A DNA stretch of 51,529 nt from Bacillota bacterium (GTDB lineage: Bacteria > Sysuimicrobiota > Sysuimicrobiia > Sysuimicrobiales > Segetimicrobiaceae). The DNA lies in NCBI GenBank assembly GCA_021324255.1, contig JAJPJL010000076.1:1-51529 (forward strand), written 5' to 3'. The notes below the pieces were generated by a model. That model made no database searches. It was not told the origin of the DNA and was given only the letters and a program-made list of their open reading frames with translations. Within the stretch, counting starts at the first letter, position 1; every line of letters starts with the position of its first letter. This document shows positions 25,294 through 34,928 of this stretch, piece after piece. The translations under genes were made by a program, and so were the position numbers.

Positions 25294-28200
25294 CTACGCG
25301 ACGCGCACGCAGTTTCCCCCGGCGCGCTTCGCCTCGTACATCCGTTGATCCGCGGCCTCGATGAGGGCCTCTCCCGTCATGCCGTCCTGTGGGGTCGTGG
25401 CGAGCCCGATGCTGACCGTGATCTGCGCGGGCCGCGCGAACATGAGCTCCGCGATCCGGGCGCGCGCCCGCTCCGCAATCTGGCACGCCGTCCCGGCGTC
25501 CGTGTCCGCCAAGAGGATGACGAACTCGTCGCCCCCAAACCGGGCCACCATATCCATGGCGCGGCTGTTTGCCCGGAGCGAGTCCGCGATGGCTCGAAGA
25601 ACTCGATCGCCCTCGAGGTGGCCCAGCACATCGTTGCAATATTTGAAGCGATCGACCTCGATCACGAGCACGGACACGGGACGACTCTCGCGCTGGCCGC
25701 GCGCGATCTCCCGCTCCAGCGCCTCCCACAGCGCCCGGCGGTTCGCCAGGCCGGTGAGCCCGTCCGTGAGCGCGAGGCGCGTGAGATCGTCGTCACGCTG
25801 CGCTCGCAGAATCGCCAGCCCGGCCAGGATGGCGAAGGCCTCCAGCACCTCGCGGTTCTCCTTGGGGAAGGCGTCGACCGCCGGACTTTCCACGTTCAGC
25901 ACGCCGATGATCCGGTCGTCGACGATCAGCGGGAAGGCGGCGTCGGACCGGGTGTCGGGAAACGCGGCCACATAGTATGGATCCAGGACCACGTCCGGGG
26001 CGTAGTAGGCGCGTTTGTGCCGGGCGACCCAGCCGACGATGCCGCGCTCGCCGATCGGGAATCGCCACTGGGCGACGCCCGCAGCGAACCCGCGCTGGGC
26101 CATCACGTAGAGCTCCTGTGTCTCTTCGTCGATGAAAAAGACGCCGCACAGCGAGTAGCCAAAGACCTCCTGGATCTGGCGCAGGATCTCGTCCAGCACC
26201 GTGGGCAGGTCGAGAGGCCGCAACAGGCGCTTGGCCAAATCCGTCAGCGCGGGGAGCGCCTGCTTGACGCGCGGTGCCGTGGCGGCCGACGGCGCAGCAC
26301 GGGGCGCCGGAACCGGCGCCGCCGCGCCCGCGCCGGGCGTACCGGCATCCACCTGCGCCCTCCCGGGGTCGTCGCAGGCGAGCATGTGACAGAATGCGTC
26401 GACGATGGCGGGATCGAACTGCGCCCCGGCGCACCGCCGGAGTTCTTCCAGGGCCTCGCCGGGGGTGCGCGCGCGTGCATACGCTCGATCGTCGAGGATG
26501 GCGCTGTACGCGTCCACGACGGCCAGTATGCGCGCGCCCAGCGGGATGCCGTCGCCCCGCAGCCCGTCCGGATACCCGGTGCCGTCCCAGCGCTCTTGAT
26601 GTGCGCGGACGAGACGGGCCACGTGCGCCATGCGCTCCACCGGCCGCAGAATCTCGGACCCGACAACGGGATGCTGCCGCATGATCTCCCAGTCGGACGG
26701 GCTCAACGGTCCGGGCTTCTGCAGGATGTCGTCGGGCACGCTGAGCTTGCCGATATCGTGCAGGCGCGCCGCCCACTCGATGTCCCGCACCTCCTCGTCG
26801 GCGCAGCCCAGCGCCCGCGCCAGCCGCACGGCTCGACTCGCGATCACCTCGCTGTGATTGCTCGTGTAGCGGTCCCGGGCGTCGACGGTCCTGGCCAGCG
26901 TCAGGACCATGTCCAGATAGGCGCGCTCAAGATCGCTGTGCAAACGGGCGCGGCGAATCGCGGTCCCCGCGATCTCGGCGCACCCTTCCACGAGACGCAC
27001 CTCGGCATCTGTGAAGGGGAGCACGCCCGGACGATTCCACCGCGCCATCCGGAGCGTGCCGATCACCTGCTCCTCTGAGCGAACCGGCACGATGACGAGG
27101 GGACCGGCGAGATGGTAGGGCGTCCCCTCGGGCCACGGCGAGGCGACTTCCGCGCTGAAGTTGGGCGTGACAAACGTGGTCCCCGTGCGCAGCACGAGGC
27201 CGGAGTGGACGGGTTGGGCCCCGAACACCCAGCCCGGCCTCTCCTTCTCGATGCCGGCCGTGTAGGCGACCGTGAAGGTCTCCTTCTCCGGCGATGCGAA
27301 GGCGAGCGCGCCTTGATCGGCGTTGACCAGCTCCCGCGCGTGCTCCACGACGATCGGATACATGTCCTGTTCGCCGCGCGCCTCCCGCAACCGCCGGCCG
27401 AGATCGCAGAACGCCTCGAGTTCGGCCGTGCGCCGCGTCACCTCGGCCTGCTGCAACCTGTGCACCGCCGCGCCGATCTGCCTGCCGATCGCTTCGATCA
27501 GCTGCAGTTCGTCGGGCGCCCACGCTCTGGGCCTGACCGACAGGACGACCACGCCGCCGACCGGTCGATCCCCGGCCAGGATCGGGGCGCGCATCGAGGC
27601 GCAAAACCCGCCCGCGGCCACCGCCGCGGCCAGCTGTTCGGAGCCGGCCGGCGGGTGCGCGGCCCAATCGTTGACGGCGCGTGCGCCATACGGATCCGCG
27701 CCCGTGGCCAGCCTCGCCGCCCGCAACGATGTGCCGACCTCGCGCGACATGCCGCGCAGGACCGACGTGGTCAGGGTCCACATGTGGCCGGCATCGGCCC
27801 GGAGTGTCTTGAGCGCACTGTCGATCGTGAACTCGAACAACGACTCGATATTCGTGGCTGCGACCGCCGACGAGGTGATCGCGTTGAGCGTCTCGAACCG
27901 GGCCGCGCGCCAGCGCGCTTGTTCCTCCGCCCGGACACGGTCCGTGATATCGACGAGCGCCCCTTCGACATACGGCGCCGCGCCGTCCGGCGACCGGACG
28001 AGGCGCGCGGTCAATCGCACCCACACGACGTCTCCGCCGTACCGGCGAACCGCGCACTCGACATCGGCGGCAACGCCGTCGCGTGCGAGTGCCTCGAGCA
28101 GCGATTGTCCCGCGGTGGGGTCGGCGAACACCTCCCGGACGTCCACCTTTCGGAGGGTGTCGAGACCGGGGTAGCCGAGCAGATCGAGACATGTCGCATT

Positions 28201-28356
28201 CGCGTCCAGGACCTCGCCGTCCACGGAAGCCCGGTAGAGCCCCACGATGGCGTCGGCAAGGCTGCCGGCGTGGGCGACGGCGTCCTGCCGGCCCGCTTCC
28301 GTGCCATGGGACTGCGCTGGACGAGCCGAGCGAGAACCGTAGTGCCGTCGAGGCAC
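25294..28356 (-). CDS. Cyclic-di-GMP enzyme: PAS-GAF-GAF-HD-GYP-GAF-GGDEF
   Basis: 1020 residues without membrane helices. Approximate order: PAS (33-140, IVGLYRASVDGEVLDANATC), GAF (150-300), GAF (310-465), HD-GYP phosphodiesterase (475-650), a Pro/Ala linker (665-695), GAF (700-850) and GGDEF cyclase (855-1020). The HD pair is H533-D534 (RLHDIGK), the GYP motif is at 594-596 (HQERWDGTGYPDGL), and GGDEF is intact at 941-945 with an inhibitory-site RxxD at 932-935 (RAMD). Both the making and the breaking activity for cyclic-di-GMP look competent, presumably gated by the PAS/GAF sensors. The GTG start at 28356 is uncertain. Confidence 0.9.
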   Translation of the reverse strand: MPRRHYGSRSARPAQSHGTEAGRQDAVAHAGSLADAIVGLYRASVDGEVLDANATCLDLLGYPGLDTLRKVDVREVFADPTAGQSLLEALARDGVAADVECAVRRYGGDVVWVRLTARLVRSPDGAAPYVEGALVDITDRVRAEEQARWRAARFETLNAITSSAVAATNIESLFEFTIDSALKTLRADAGHMWTLTTSVLRGMSREVGTSLRAARLATGADPYGARAVNDWAAHPPAGSEQLAAAVAAGGFCASMRAPILAGDRPVGGVVVLSVRPRAWAPDELQLIEAIGRQIGAAVHRLQQAEVTRRTAELEAFCDLGRRLREARGEQDMYPIVVEHARELVNADQGALAFASPEKETFTVAYTAGIEKERPGWVFGAQPVHSGLVLRTGTTFVTPNFSAEVASPWPEGTPYHLAGPLVIVPVRSEEQVIGTLRMARWNRPGVLPFTDAEVRLVEGCAEIAGTAIRRARLHSDLERAYLDMVLTLARTVDARDRYTSNHSEVIASRAVRLARALGCADEEVRDIEWAARLHDIGKLSVPDDILQKPGPLSPSDWEIMRQHPVVGSEILRPVERMAHVARLVRAHQERWDGTGYPDGLRGDGIPLGARILAVVDAYSAILDDRAYARARTPGEALEELRRCAGAQFDPAIVDAFCHMLACDDPGRAQVDAGTPGAGAAAPVPAPRAAPSAATAPRVKQALPALTDLAKRLLRPLDLPTVLDEILRQIQEVFGYSLCGVFFIDEETQELYVMAQRGFAAGVAQWRFPIGERGIVGWVARHKRAYYAPDVVLDPYYVAAFPDTRSDAAFPLIVDDRIIGVLNVESPAVDAFPKENREVLEAFAILAGLAILRAQRDDDLTRLALTDGLTGLANRRALWEALEREIARGQRESRPVSVLVIEVDRFKYCNDVLGHLEGDRVLRAIADSLRANSRAMDMVARFGGDEFVILLADTDAGTACQIAERARARIAELMFARPAQITVSIGLATTPQDGMTGEALIEAADQRMYEAKRAGGNCVRVA

Positions 28357-28534
28357 GCCGCCCCCCTGAGTGGGTCCATCGGGTTCCTGGCCTGGATGTC
28401 CATCGTATCGTGCCCACGTACGCGCCGCTCAAGACTCGTCGAGTGTCGGTCGAATGTCGTGGCGTCGCCGCGGCCTGAGCGATGGAGGGCACTTGCCGAA
28501 CTCCGGTCGTCTCCGTGCCGAGGGAAGCCCTCGC

Positions 28535-29713
28535 TCAGCGACACACCGCCCACACAAAGGGCTTGACCTTGGCTTCCACCAGCGCCACGCCGAGGCCGGG
28601 CCGCGGCGAGACCGGAATCCGGCCGCCCCGAACCTCCAGTTCCGGCGCGCGGTCCACGATCTCGAAGTGCTCGGGAGTCCGGTACGGGTAGAGCTCTTGG
28701 ATCAGCAGGTTGGGAGTGCACGCGCCGACCTGGACCGCGGCCGCGGTGGACACCGGGCTCGCGCAGTTATGCGGGGCGACGCGCGCGTTGTAGGCCTCGG
28801 CCATCGCCGCGATCTTCTTCGTCTCCATGATCCCGCCGGTGTTGGCGACGTCCGGCTGCAGGATGTCCGCGGCGTGAAACTCGAGCACCCGCCGGAACGC
28901 GTAACGCGTGTAGAGCCGCTCGCCGACCGCGATGGGCAAATGCACGTGCTCCGATACTTTCTTCAGCGCGTCGACGTCGAACGGATCGACCGGCTCCTCG
29001 AAGAAGAGGATGTCGAAGCGCTCGAGCTGCCGGCCGATGCGGATGATCGCGTCCGTCGTCAGTTCCGCGCTCATGTCGACCATCACGTCCACGTCCGGTC
29101 CGACGGCTTCCCTGACGGCGCGGACCCGGTCAACGGCCCGGCGCTCGGCCGCGCGGTCGACGGACCGGTGCGAGACGTGCCGGATGTGCCCGTGCGCGTC
29201 GAGCTCGGCCGTGGCGAGCGGGTAGAGCTTCAGCGCGGTGTAGCCGCCGTCGACGACGCGCCCGGCCTCGCGGGCGAAGTCGTCCGGCGTCACGCAGCGG
29301 AACGACCAGCCGTTCGCGTAGGCGCGGATCTCGTCGTGCACCCGCCCGCCGAGGAGCTCATAGACCGGCGCGCCCAGGTGCTTGCCCTTGATGTCCCACA
29401 GCGCCTGCTCGAGCGCGCTGATGCCGGCAAACACGATCGGGCCGCCGCCCTTGGCCCAAAAAGTGTGCGCGTACATCTCGGCCCACAGCGCCTCGATGCG
29501 GAAGGGGTCGGCGCCGAGCATGAACCCCTCGACGAGGTCCTTGACCATGCCCGCCGCGGCCGTGACGCCGGTCCCGTAGGCCAGCCCCGCTTCGCCGACG
29601 CCGGTCACCCCGGCATCGGTCTGGAGCTCGACCAGCACCGGGTGCCGGCCGCCGATGTCGACGATGAAGACGCGCGCGCCCGTGATCCTCACGTCCCGCA
29701 CTTTGACGCGCAC
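28535..29713 (-). CDS. Enolase-superfamily sugar-acid dehydratase (galactonate dehydratase-like)
   Basis: 392 residues, mandelate racemase/muconate lactonising fold. The capping domain runs to about residue 125; the barrel holds metal ligands in VDVMVDMSAEL, LFFEEPVDPFD and AVGERLYTRY, and the catalytic His in RVAPHNCASP. The motif ALWDIKGKHLGAPVYELLGG is typical. It resembles D-galactonate/D-gluconate dehydratases and is distinct from the fuconate enzyme 6 kb away. The substrate cannot be set by motif alone. The start codon is the GTG at 29713; other near starts exist. Confidence 0.85.
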   Translation of the reverse strand: MRVKVRDVRITGARVFIVDIGGRHPVLVELQTDAGVTGVGEAGLAYGTGVTAAAGMVKDLVEGFMLGADPFRIEALWAEMYAHTFWAKGGGPIVFAGISALEQALWDIKGKHLGAPVYELLGGRVHDEIRAYANGWSFRCVTPDDFAREAGRVVDGGYTALKLYPLATAELDAHGHIRHVSHRSVDRAAERRAVDRVRAVREAVGPDVDVMVDMSAELTTDAIIRIGRQLERFDILFFEEPVDPFDVDALKKVSEHVHLPIAVGERLYTRYAFRRVLEFHAADILQPDVANTGGIMETKKIAAMAEAYNARVAPHNCASPVSTAAAVQVGACTPNLLIQELYPYRTPEHFEIVDRAPELEVRGGRIPVSPRPGLGVALVEAKVKPFVWAVCR

Positions 29714-29791
29714 GAAAATCTCGCCTGCCCGGCCGAACCGTCGCGCCGTGCGGGCCGCGCGCGGGCCGCGTAGCCTCGCGCACCCGACAGC

Positions 29792-30559
29792 CTACAACAC
29801 CTTCCCCAGAAACGAACGCGTCCGCTCATGCCGCGGCGCGGCGAAGAACTCCGCGGGCGGCGCCTCCTCGACGATCACGCCGCCGTCCAGCATCACGACG
29901 CGGTCGGCCGCCTCGCGCGCAAATCCCATCTCGTGCGTGACGACGATCATGGTCATGCCGCCCTCGGCGAGGCCACGCATCGTCTCGAGCACCTCGCCGA
30001 CCAGCTCCGGATCGAGCGCGGAGGTCGGCTCGTCGAAGAGCATCAGCTTGGGGTCCATCGCGAGCGCGCGCGCGATGGCCACGCGCTGCTGCTGGCCTCC
30101 CGACAGATGATGCGGGTGCACGTGCGCCTTGTCGGCGAGCCCTACGCGGGCGAGGAGGGCCATCCCGAGCTCGCGGGCCGCCGCCCGCGGCACGCGCCGC
30201 ACGTGCACCGGCGCCTCGCAGACGTTCTCCAGCGCGGTGAGATGCGCGAACAGGTTGAACCGCTGGAACACCATGCCGATCCGCGCCCTCCGGGCCGAGA
30301 CGACGCGGTCGGACTCCTCCCGGAGCCGCCCGCCCGGCAGCAGACGGTAGCCGACCATCTCGCCGTCGACGCGGATCGTCCCGGCGTCGATCGTCTCCAG
30401 ATGATTGATGCAGCGCAGCAGGGTCGTCTTGCCGCCGCCGCTCGGCCCGAGCAGGCAGACGACTTCGCCGGCGGCGACGTCCATCGTGATGCCCTTCAGC
30501 ACTTCGAGCGAGCCGAAGCGCTTGTGCACGCCGCGGATCTCGACCAGCGGCGCCGTCAG
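29792..30559 (-). CDS. Polar amino-acid ABC transporter ATPase (GlnQ-like), CTG start
   Basis: 255 residues. Walker [10 protein letters not shown], signature [15 protein letters not shown], Walker [15 protein letters not shown] and the switch His in [12 protein letters not shown] are all intact, as in GlnQ/HisP ATPases. There is no ATG, GTG or TTG at the proper N-terminus. The frame [15 protein letters not shown] starts with CTG, overlaps the permease stop by four bases (CTGA), and has GGGAGG four bases before it. The next usable start, a GTG at 30529, would remove the first strand of the nucleotide-binding domain. A CTG start coupled to the permease is therefore likely. Confidence 0.9.
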   Translation of the reverse strand: MTAPLVEIRGVHKRFGSLEVLKGITMDVAAGEVVCLLGPSGGGKTTLLRCINHLETIDAGTIRVDGEMVGYRLLPGGRLREESDRVVSARRARIGMVFQRFNLFAHLTALENVCEAPVHVRRVPRAAARELGMALLARVGLADKAHVHPHHLSGGQQQRVAIARALAMDPKLMLFDEPTSALDPELVGEVLETMRGLAEGGMTMIVVTHEMGFAREAADRVVMLDGGVIVEEAPPAEFFAAPRHERTRSFLGKVL

Positions 30560-31299
30560 CGCGCCTCCCGGGCGGCGCCCGCCCCGAACAGCCGCGACAG
30601 CAGCCCCTGCCCTGCCCCGCCGAGGCGCGCCCGCTCGAGTCCCACCCGGCGTTCCAGCCGGCGCTGGGCCAGCGTGAGCACCGTCGTCAGCGCAAGATAC
30701 CAGATGCTGACCACGCACAGCACCTCGAAGTACCGGAAGTTCACCGTGTAGATATTGGTGCCCTGAGCGAAGATCTCCGGCACGGCGATCGTAAAGAGCA
30801 GCGACGTCGTCTTCAGCATCCCGATGAACTGGTTGCCCGTCGGCGGGATGATGATCCGCACGGCCTGGGGAATGACGATCCGCCGCATCGTCAGCGCGTT
30901 CGTCATGCCGAGCGACCGCGCCGCCTCTCGCTGCCCCGGGTCGACGGACAGCAACCCCGCCCGTACGATCTCGGTCATGTACGCGCCCTCGTTGATGCCG
31001 AGCGCGACGACGCCGGCAATGAGCGCCGGCAGGTTGATGATGTTGTTGGTCAGCTCCGCGACCGCGTCGTACCAGAAGACGATCTGCACGAGGACGGGCG
31101 TGCCTCGCACGAGCCACAGGTAGCCGGCCACGATCCACCGCAGGGAGGAGTGCCGCGACATCGCGCCGAGCGCGCCGAACAGGCCGAGCGCGAGTCCGAT
31201 CGCCATCGCCGCGACGGTCACCCAAAAGGTCGTCCACGCCGGGGCGAGGAACGCCGTCGAGAAGAGCAGGTGCCAGAAGTACGGAAAGTCGAACGTCAC
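30556..31299 (-). CDS. Polar amino-acid ABC transporter permease
   Basis: 247 residues, His/Glu/Gln/Arg-type permease. The pattern [16 protein letters not shown] and [20 protein letters not shown] (EAA loop contacting the ATPase) are characteristic; AIAGVV-like helices and [16 protein letters not shown] also fit. As a single permease it probably works as a homodimer. Order on the minus strand is binding protein, permease, ATPase. Confidence 0.93.
   Translation of the reverse strand: MTFDFPYFWHLLFSTAFLAPAWTTFWVTVAAMAIGLALGLFGALGAMSRHSSLRWIVAGYLWLVRGTPVLVQIVFWYDAVAELTNNIINLPALIAGVVALGINEGAYMTEIVRAGLLSVDPGQREAARSLGMTNALTMRRIVIPQAVRIIIPPTGNQFIGMLKTTSLLFTIAVPEIFAQGTNIYTVNFRYFEVLCVVSIWYLALTTVLTLAQRRLERRVGLERARLGGAGQGLLSRLFGAGAAREAR
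30564..30569 (-). promoter_or_regulatory. Ribosome-binding site supporting a CTG start
   Basis: GGGAGG on the minus strand, followed after CGCG by CTG (30559-30557). It lies inside the 3' end of the permease gene and is the only strong Shine-Dalgarno sequence near the N-terminus of the ATPase reading frame. Confidence 0.6.
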
Positions 31300-31372
31300 G
31301 CCGGGACGAGACCGCTACGCCGCGGACGCCCCCTCGCGAACCCCGCCGGGCGGCGCCGGCCGCGAACGCGTG

Positions 31373-32257
31373 TCACTGCGCCCTGCGGATGTCTCCCTCC
31401 TCGAGGCGCCACTTCGCCAGAATCCTTGTGTACGTGCCGTTCTGCTCGATGTTCGCCAGCGCCTGGGTCAGCGCGGCCTTGAGCGCGTCGTCGCCCTTCC
31501 GCAACATCCAGCCCTGCCGGTGGCGCGGCTGGCCCGGCGCCTCGCCCGTCAGCACGGGGCTGCCGAGCGCGTACACATCGGGATTGTTTTGGACGTCGTA
31601 CGCCGCGAGGTTCCAGTCGATGAACACGACCTGCACCGTGTTCTTCCGGAGCTGTTCGAGCGCCTCGTTGTTGCTGGGGTAGATGCGGATGTCCATCGGA
31701 GAGCCCGCCGGGCACTGGTCCTTGTACTTGTCGAGGTCGTGCGCCTCCACGGAACCGGCAAGCGTGGCCACCGAGTGCCCGCACAGTCCGATCTCGGTCT
31801 GGAAATAGAGGCCGCTGCCCTTGCGCACGACAAAACGGATGCCCCCGAGGAAGTAGGGGACGAAATCGTAGCTCTGCTCCCGTTCGGGCGTGATGCCGAT
31901 GCCGGCCATGGCGACGTCGAACTTGCGGGCGTTCAGCGCGGGGAAGAGGCCGGCGAACGCCAGGTTGACGAATCGCACGCGCAGGCACATCTGCGCCGCG
32001 ACCGCCTGCGCCAGTTCCACCTCCATCCCGGTCGGCGTGCCGTTCTGCAAAAACGCCCCGGGCGGCCCGCCGAACGTCACGCCGAAGGTCAGGGCCCCGC
32101 CATTCACGAGCCCCGGCGGCGCGGCCACGGGGCACGCGGCGGCGGCGGGCGCCGGTCCGTACGCCCACGGAACCATCGCGATCACCGCGGCGATCAGGAC
32201 ACCGCTCAGGATTCGCGGCACGTCACGTCGATGCGTCACCCGCTTCACCTCCCCCAC
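31373..32257 (-). CDS. Amino-acid ABC transporter substrate-binding protein (family 3)
   Basis: 294 residues with an N-terminal signal (IAAVIAMVPWAYGPAPAAAA) and the SBP_bac_3 lobe signatures TPTGMEVELAQAVAAQMCLR, FAGLFPALNARKFDVAMAGI, ITPEREQSYDFVPYFLGGIR and a C-terminal NGTYTRILAKWRL. It feeds a polar amino acid to the permease/ATPase downstream. Four or more cysteines (ACPVAA, MCLR, GLCGHS, DQCPAG) are unusual for this family and may form disulfides. Confidence 0.92.
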   Translation of the reverse strand: MGEVKRVTHRRDVPRILSGVLIAAVIAMVPWAYGPAPAAAACPVAAPPGLVNGGALTFGVTFGGPPGAFLQNGTPTGMEVELAQAVAAQMCLRVRFVNLAFAGLFPALNARKFDVAMAGIGITPEREQSYDFVPYFLGGIRFVVRKGSGLYFQTEIGLCGHSVATLAGSVEAHDLDKYKDQCPAGSPMDIRIYPSNNEALEQLRKNTVQVVFIDWNLAAYDVQNNPDVYALGSPVLTGEAPGQPRHRQGWMLRKGDDALKAALTQALANIEQNGTYTRILAKWRLEEGDIRRAQ

Positions 32258-32413
32258 AGTCGGACGCTTCCCGGCACTTCCCCGCGAACGCCTGTCTCCC
32301 TGCCCTGGCCGGCCTCAGACGGCGGGCGGCGTCTCGTCCGCGGACTGGATCAGGGTACATTTGACAGCGTGTAGGCGCACAACGCGTAGGGACGTGGACA
32401 TCACGGGTCCGCT

Positions 32414-33634
32414 CTACGGGGGCGCGGTGCGCGGCCGCAGCACCTCGCGCAGCCGCCGCGCGACGACGGCTTCCTCGCCGGGGTGCAGCGTCGAGGCGAC
32501 CACGCCGATCGCCCGCTCCCGGAGGAACTGCTGCGAGACGCCGATGGCCGGCTCACCCTCCAGCAACTCGCTCACGATCGTCTCCGCCGGCCGCCCCAGC
32601 ACCGCCTCATCGAGGCGGACGACAAGAACCGGATAGCCGCGATGATCGTCCGCGTGCGGAGCGAAGCCGGCGCGCACCCCGGGCGTGTCGCCCAGCGCAT
32701 CCAGAATCGTCTCCAACTGCGCGCGCTGCCGTTCGCCCGCAGCCCGGTGATCGCTCGCGACAAAGCGCCGGAGCGCGACGAGGAGCCCCACGATCTCCTC
32801 CCGGCCCACCTTCATGCCCCGGCCGATCCCGTGATGCGGCGGCCCGGCCAGGACCCCGGTGGCGAGATACCGGTCCCGCCACGGCCACGTCTCCGGGTGC
32901 ACGTCCATGTCCTGATGCTGCAACGCCACGGACTCGATGAGATCACGCCGGCCCACGAGGATGCCGCTCGCCTGGGGGCCGCCGATGGCCTTGCCGCCGC
33001 TGAAGGCGACGAGGTCGGCGCCTTGGGCGACGAACCGCCGCAGGTTGTCCGCGGGCGGCAGGGCCGCGGCGGCATCGACGATCACGGGAAGCCCGTGACG
33101 GTGCGCGACACGGGCCACCTCCGGCAGCGGCACGCTGCCCGGCGCGTCGCACACGGCGTACGCGATCGCGGCCGTGCGCTGGGTGATCGCCGACTCGATC
33201 TGCCAAGGCCACGTCGCGCCCTGCCCGGGATATCCCAGGTACCCCACCTCGATGAGGCGGGCGCCGGCGACGCGCAGCGCGTGAGTGTACGCGGTCAGGT
33301 GCGGACGTTGAACGATGATCTCGTGCCGCAGGCCCGCCGCGTCGGGGAGACGGTCCATCGCCGCCACGTCGAGTCCGGCCATGCAGGCCGCGGCCGCGAG
33401 CGTCAGGCCGGCGGCCGCCCCGGCGGTCACGTAGCCGGCCTCGGCGCCGGTCACCTCGGCCAGATAGCGGCCCGCAGCTTCCTGCAGCTCGTCAATGCGG
33501 GCACACGTGCCCGCCGCCTCGGCCATCGCCGCGGCGACCTCCGGCGCAAGCGGCGCTCCCCCGAGGCGCGTGAGGGGCCCCGCGGCGTTGATGATCGGGC
33601 GAACGCCGAATCGCTCATAGATGCTGAAAGACAT
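32414..33634 (-). CDS. SelA-fold PLP enzyme (DgaE-type ammonia-lyase-like)
   Basis: 406 residues, fold-type I PLP enzyme of the SelA/selenocysteine-synthase-like group. It starts YERFGVRPIINAAGPLTRLG; the PLP lysine is in LVAFSGGKAIGGPQASGILV; PVIVDAAAALPP holds the Asp that pairs with the pyridine nitrogen. Family members near this length and start include D-glucosaminate-6-phosphate ammonia-lyase (DgaE) and related lyases, and it sits among amino-acid and sugar-acid genes. True SelA is longer and has an N-terminal tRNA-binding region that is missing here. It is divergent from the dipeptidase gene. Confidence 0.85.
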   Translation of the reverse strand: MSFSIYERFGVRPIINAAGPLTRLGGAPLAPEVAAAMAEAAGTCARIDELQEAAGRYLAEVTGAEAGYVTAGAAAGLTLAAAACMAGLDVAAMDRLPDAAGLRHEIIVQRPHLTAYTHALRVAGARLIEVGYLGYPGQGATWPWQIESAITQRTAAIAYAVCDAPGSVPLPEVARVAHRHGLPVIVDAAAALPPADNLRRFVAQGADLVAFSGGKAIGGPQASGILVGRRDLIESVALQHQDMDVHPETWPWRDRYLATGVLAGPPHHGIGRGMKVGREEIVGLLVALRRFVASDHRAAGERQRAQLETILDALGDTPGVRAGFAPHADDHRGYPVLVVRLDEAVLGRPAETIVSELLEGEPAIGVSQQFLRERAIGVVASTLHPGEEAVVARRLREVLRPRTAPP

Positions 33635-33764
33635 GGCGCCGCTCCCTCCACGTCGGGACCGGGCACCGTGCGCGCGCGAGCCGAACCGAGACAGGTCTGC
33701 GCGCGCGCGAGCCTAATGTACTATCGCACGGCACCGGCTGCCTTGTAAACCGATCGGAGGAAAC

Positions 33765-34862
33765 ATGCTCATCATCGATAGCCACCTGGATCTGGCCCTG
33801 AACGCGCTTCAGGGTAACCGCGACCTGCTCGCGTCCGCGTACACCGTGCGCGCGCTGGAGCAAGCGAGACCCGGCAAGGGGGGCGCCCAGGGCACGGTGG
33901 GGTTTCCGGAGATGCGCCGGGGACGGGTGGCGCTCTGCTTCGCCACCGTGCTCGCGCGGTCGACCGGACACCCCGTGCCCCACCTGGACTTTGCGACGCC
34001 GGCGCAGGCCTACGGCATCGCGAAAGGTCAACTGGCCTACTATCATGCACTGGAGCGGCAGGGCCACATTCGGATCATCCGCGACGCGGCCCAGCTCGAC
34101 GCGCACATGGCGGCCTGGTCCAAGTGGGACGCCGAGCATCCCGGTGAGGCGGACACCCCGCCGCCGCCCCTCGGCGTCGTGATCACGATGGAGAGCGCCG
34201 ACGCCGTCCTCGATCCCGCAGCGCTCCGGGAATGGTGGGAGAGCGATCTTCGCCTGCTCGGTCCGGCACACTTCGGACCGGGACGCTACGCCGGCGGCAC
34301 GGGCTGCGAGGTCGGCCTCACGGAGCTCGGCCCCGCCCTGCTCTCCGAGATGCGGCGCATGGGCATCGCCCTCGACCTTACGCACTGCTCCGATCAAGCG
34401 TTTTGGCAGGCCCTCTCCCGGTACGACGGCCCCGTGCACGCCAGTCACACGAATTGCCGCGCGTTGAATCCCCACCAGCGGCAGTTCGCCGATTCCCAAA
34501 TCCGCGCCATCATCGAACGCGATGGCGTGATCGGGGTCGTGCCGGGCTGCTGGCAGCTCAGGCCCGGCTGGCGGGACGGGGACACCAACGAAACCGTGAG
34601 CCTCGCCGACGTCGTGGCGCACATCGATCACATCTGCGACATGGCCGGCTCGAGCCGGCACGCGGGGATCGGCAGCGATCTCGACGGCGGGGTCGGACGT
34701 GAAGGCTTCGCGCACGACCTGGACACCATCGCCGACCTTCAAAACATCGGCGCCCTGCTGGCCGACCGCGGGTACAGCCCCGCCGACGTGGCGGCGATCA
34801 TGCACGGGAACTGGCAGCGCTACCTGCGGCGCATCTGGTCGGAACCGAGAGCCGCCGGATAA
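33765..34862 (+). CDS. M19-family membrane-dipeptidase-like peptidase
   Basis: 365 residues. The zinc ligands of renal-dipeptidase-type enzymes are visible: DSHLD at the N-terminus (H7, D9), the bridging Glu in VITMESADAV, the His in LDLTHCSDQA, the His in HASHTNCRAL, and the Asp in GIGSDLDGGVG. The expected reaction is hydrolysis of dipeptides, including D-amino-acid containing ones. ATG with GGAGGA four bases upstream. No signal peptide, so cytoplasmic. Confidence 0.9.
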   Translation: MLIIDSHLDLALNALQGNRDLLASAYTVRALEQARPGKGGAQGTVGFPEMRRGRVALCFATVLARSTGHPVPHLDFATPAQAYGIAKGQLAYYHALERQGHIRIIRDAAQLDAHMAAWSKWDAEHPGEADTPPPPLGVVITMESADAVLDPAALREWWESDLRLLGPAHFGPGRYAGGTGCEVGLTELGPALLSEMRRMGIALDLTHCSDQAFWQALSRYDGPVHASHTNCRALNPHQRQFADSQIRAIIERDGVIGVVPGCWQLRPGWRDGDTNETVSLADVVAHIDHICDMAGSSRHAGIGSDLDGGVGREGFAHDLDTIADLQNIGALLADRGYSPADVAAIMHGNWQRYLRRIWSEPRAAG

Positions 34863-34928
34863 CTCGAGCGGCGCACGCCGCGGGCGTCTCCGGCGCCGGC
34901 CCAAGAGGGCCGACATTGGCGTGGTGAC

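Noticed and set aside
32414-33634. SelA (selenocysteine synthase) as the source of Sec for the selenoprotein
   Set aside because: The protein has the SelA-like PLP fold, but is shorter, lacks the N-terminal tRNA-binding part and resembles DgaE-type lyases; Sec machinery must be sought elsewhere in the genome.
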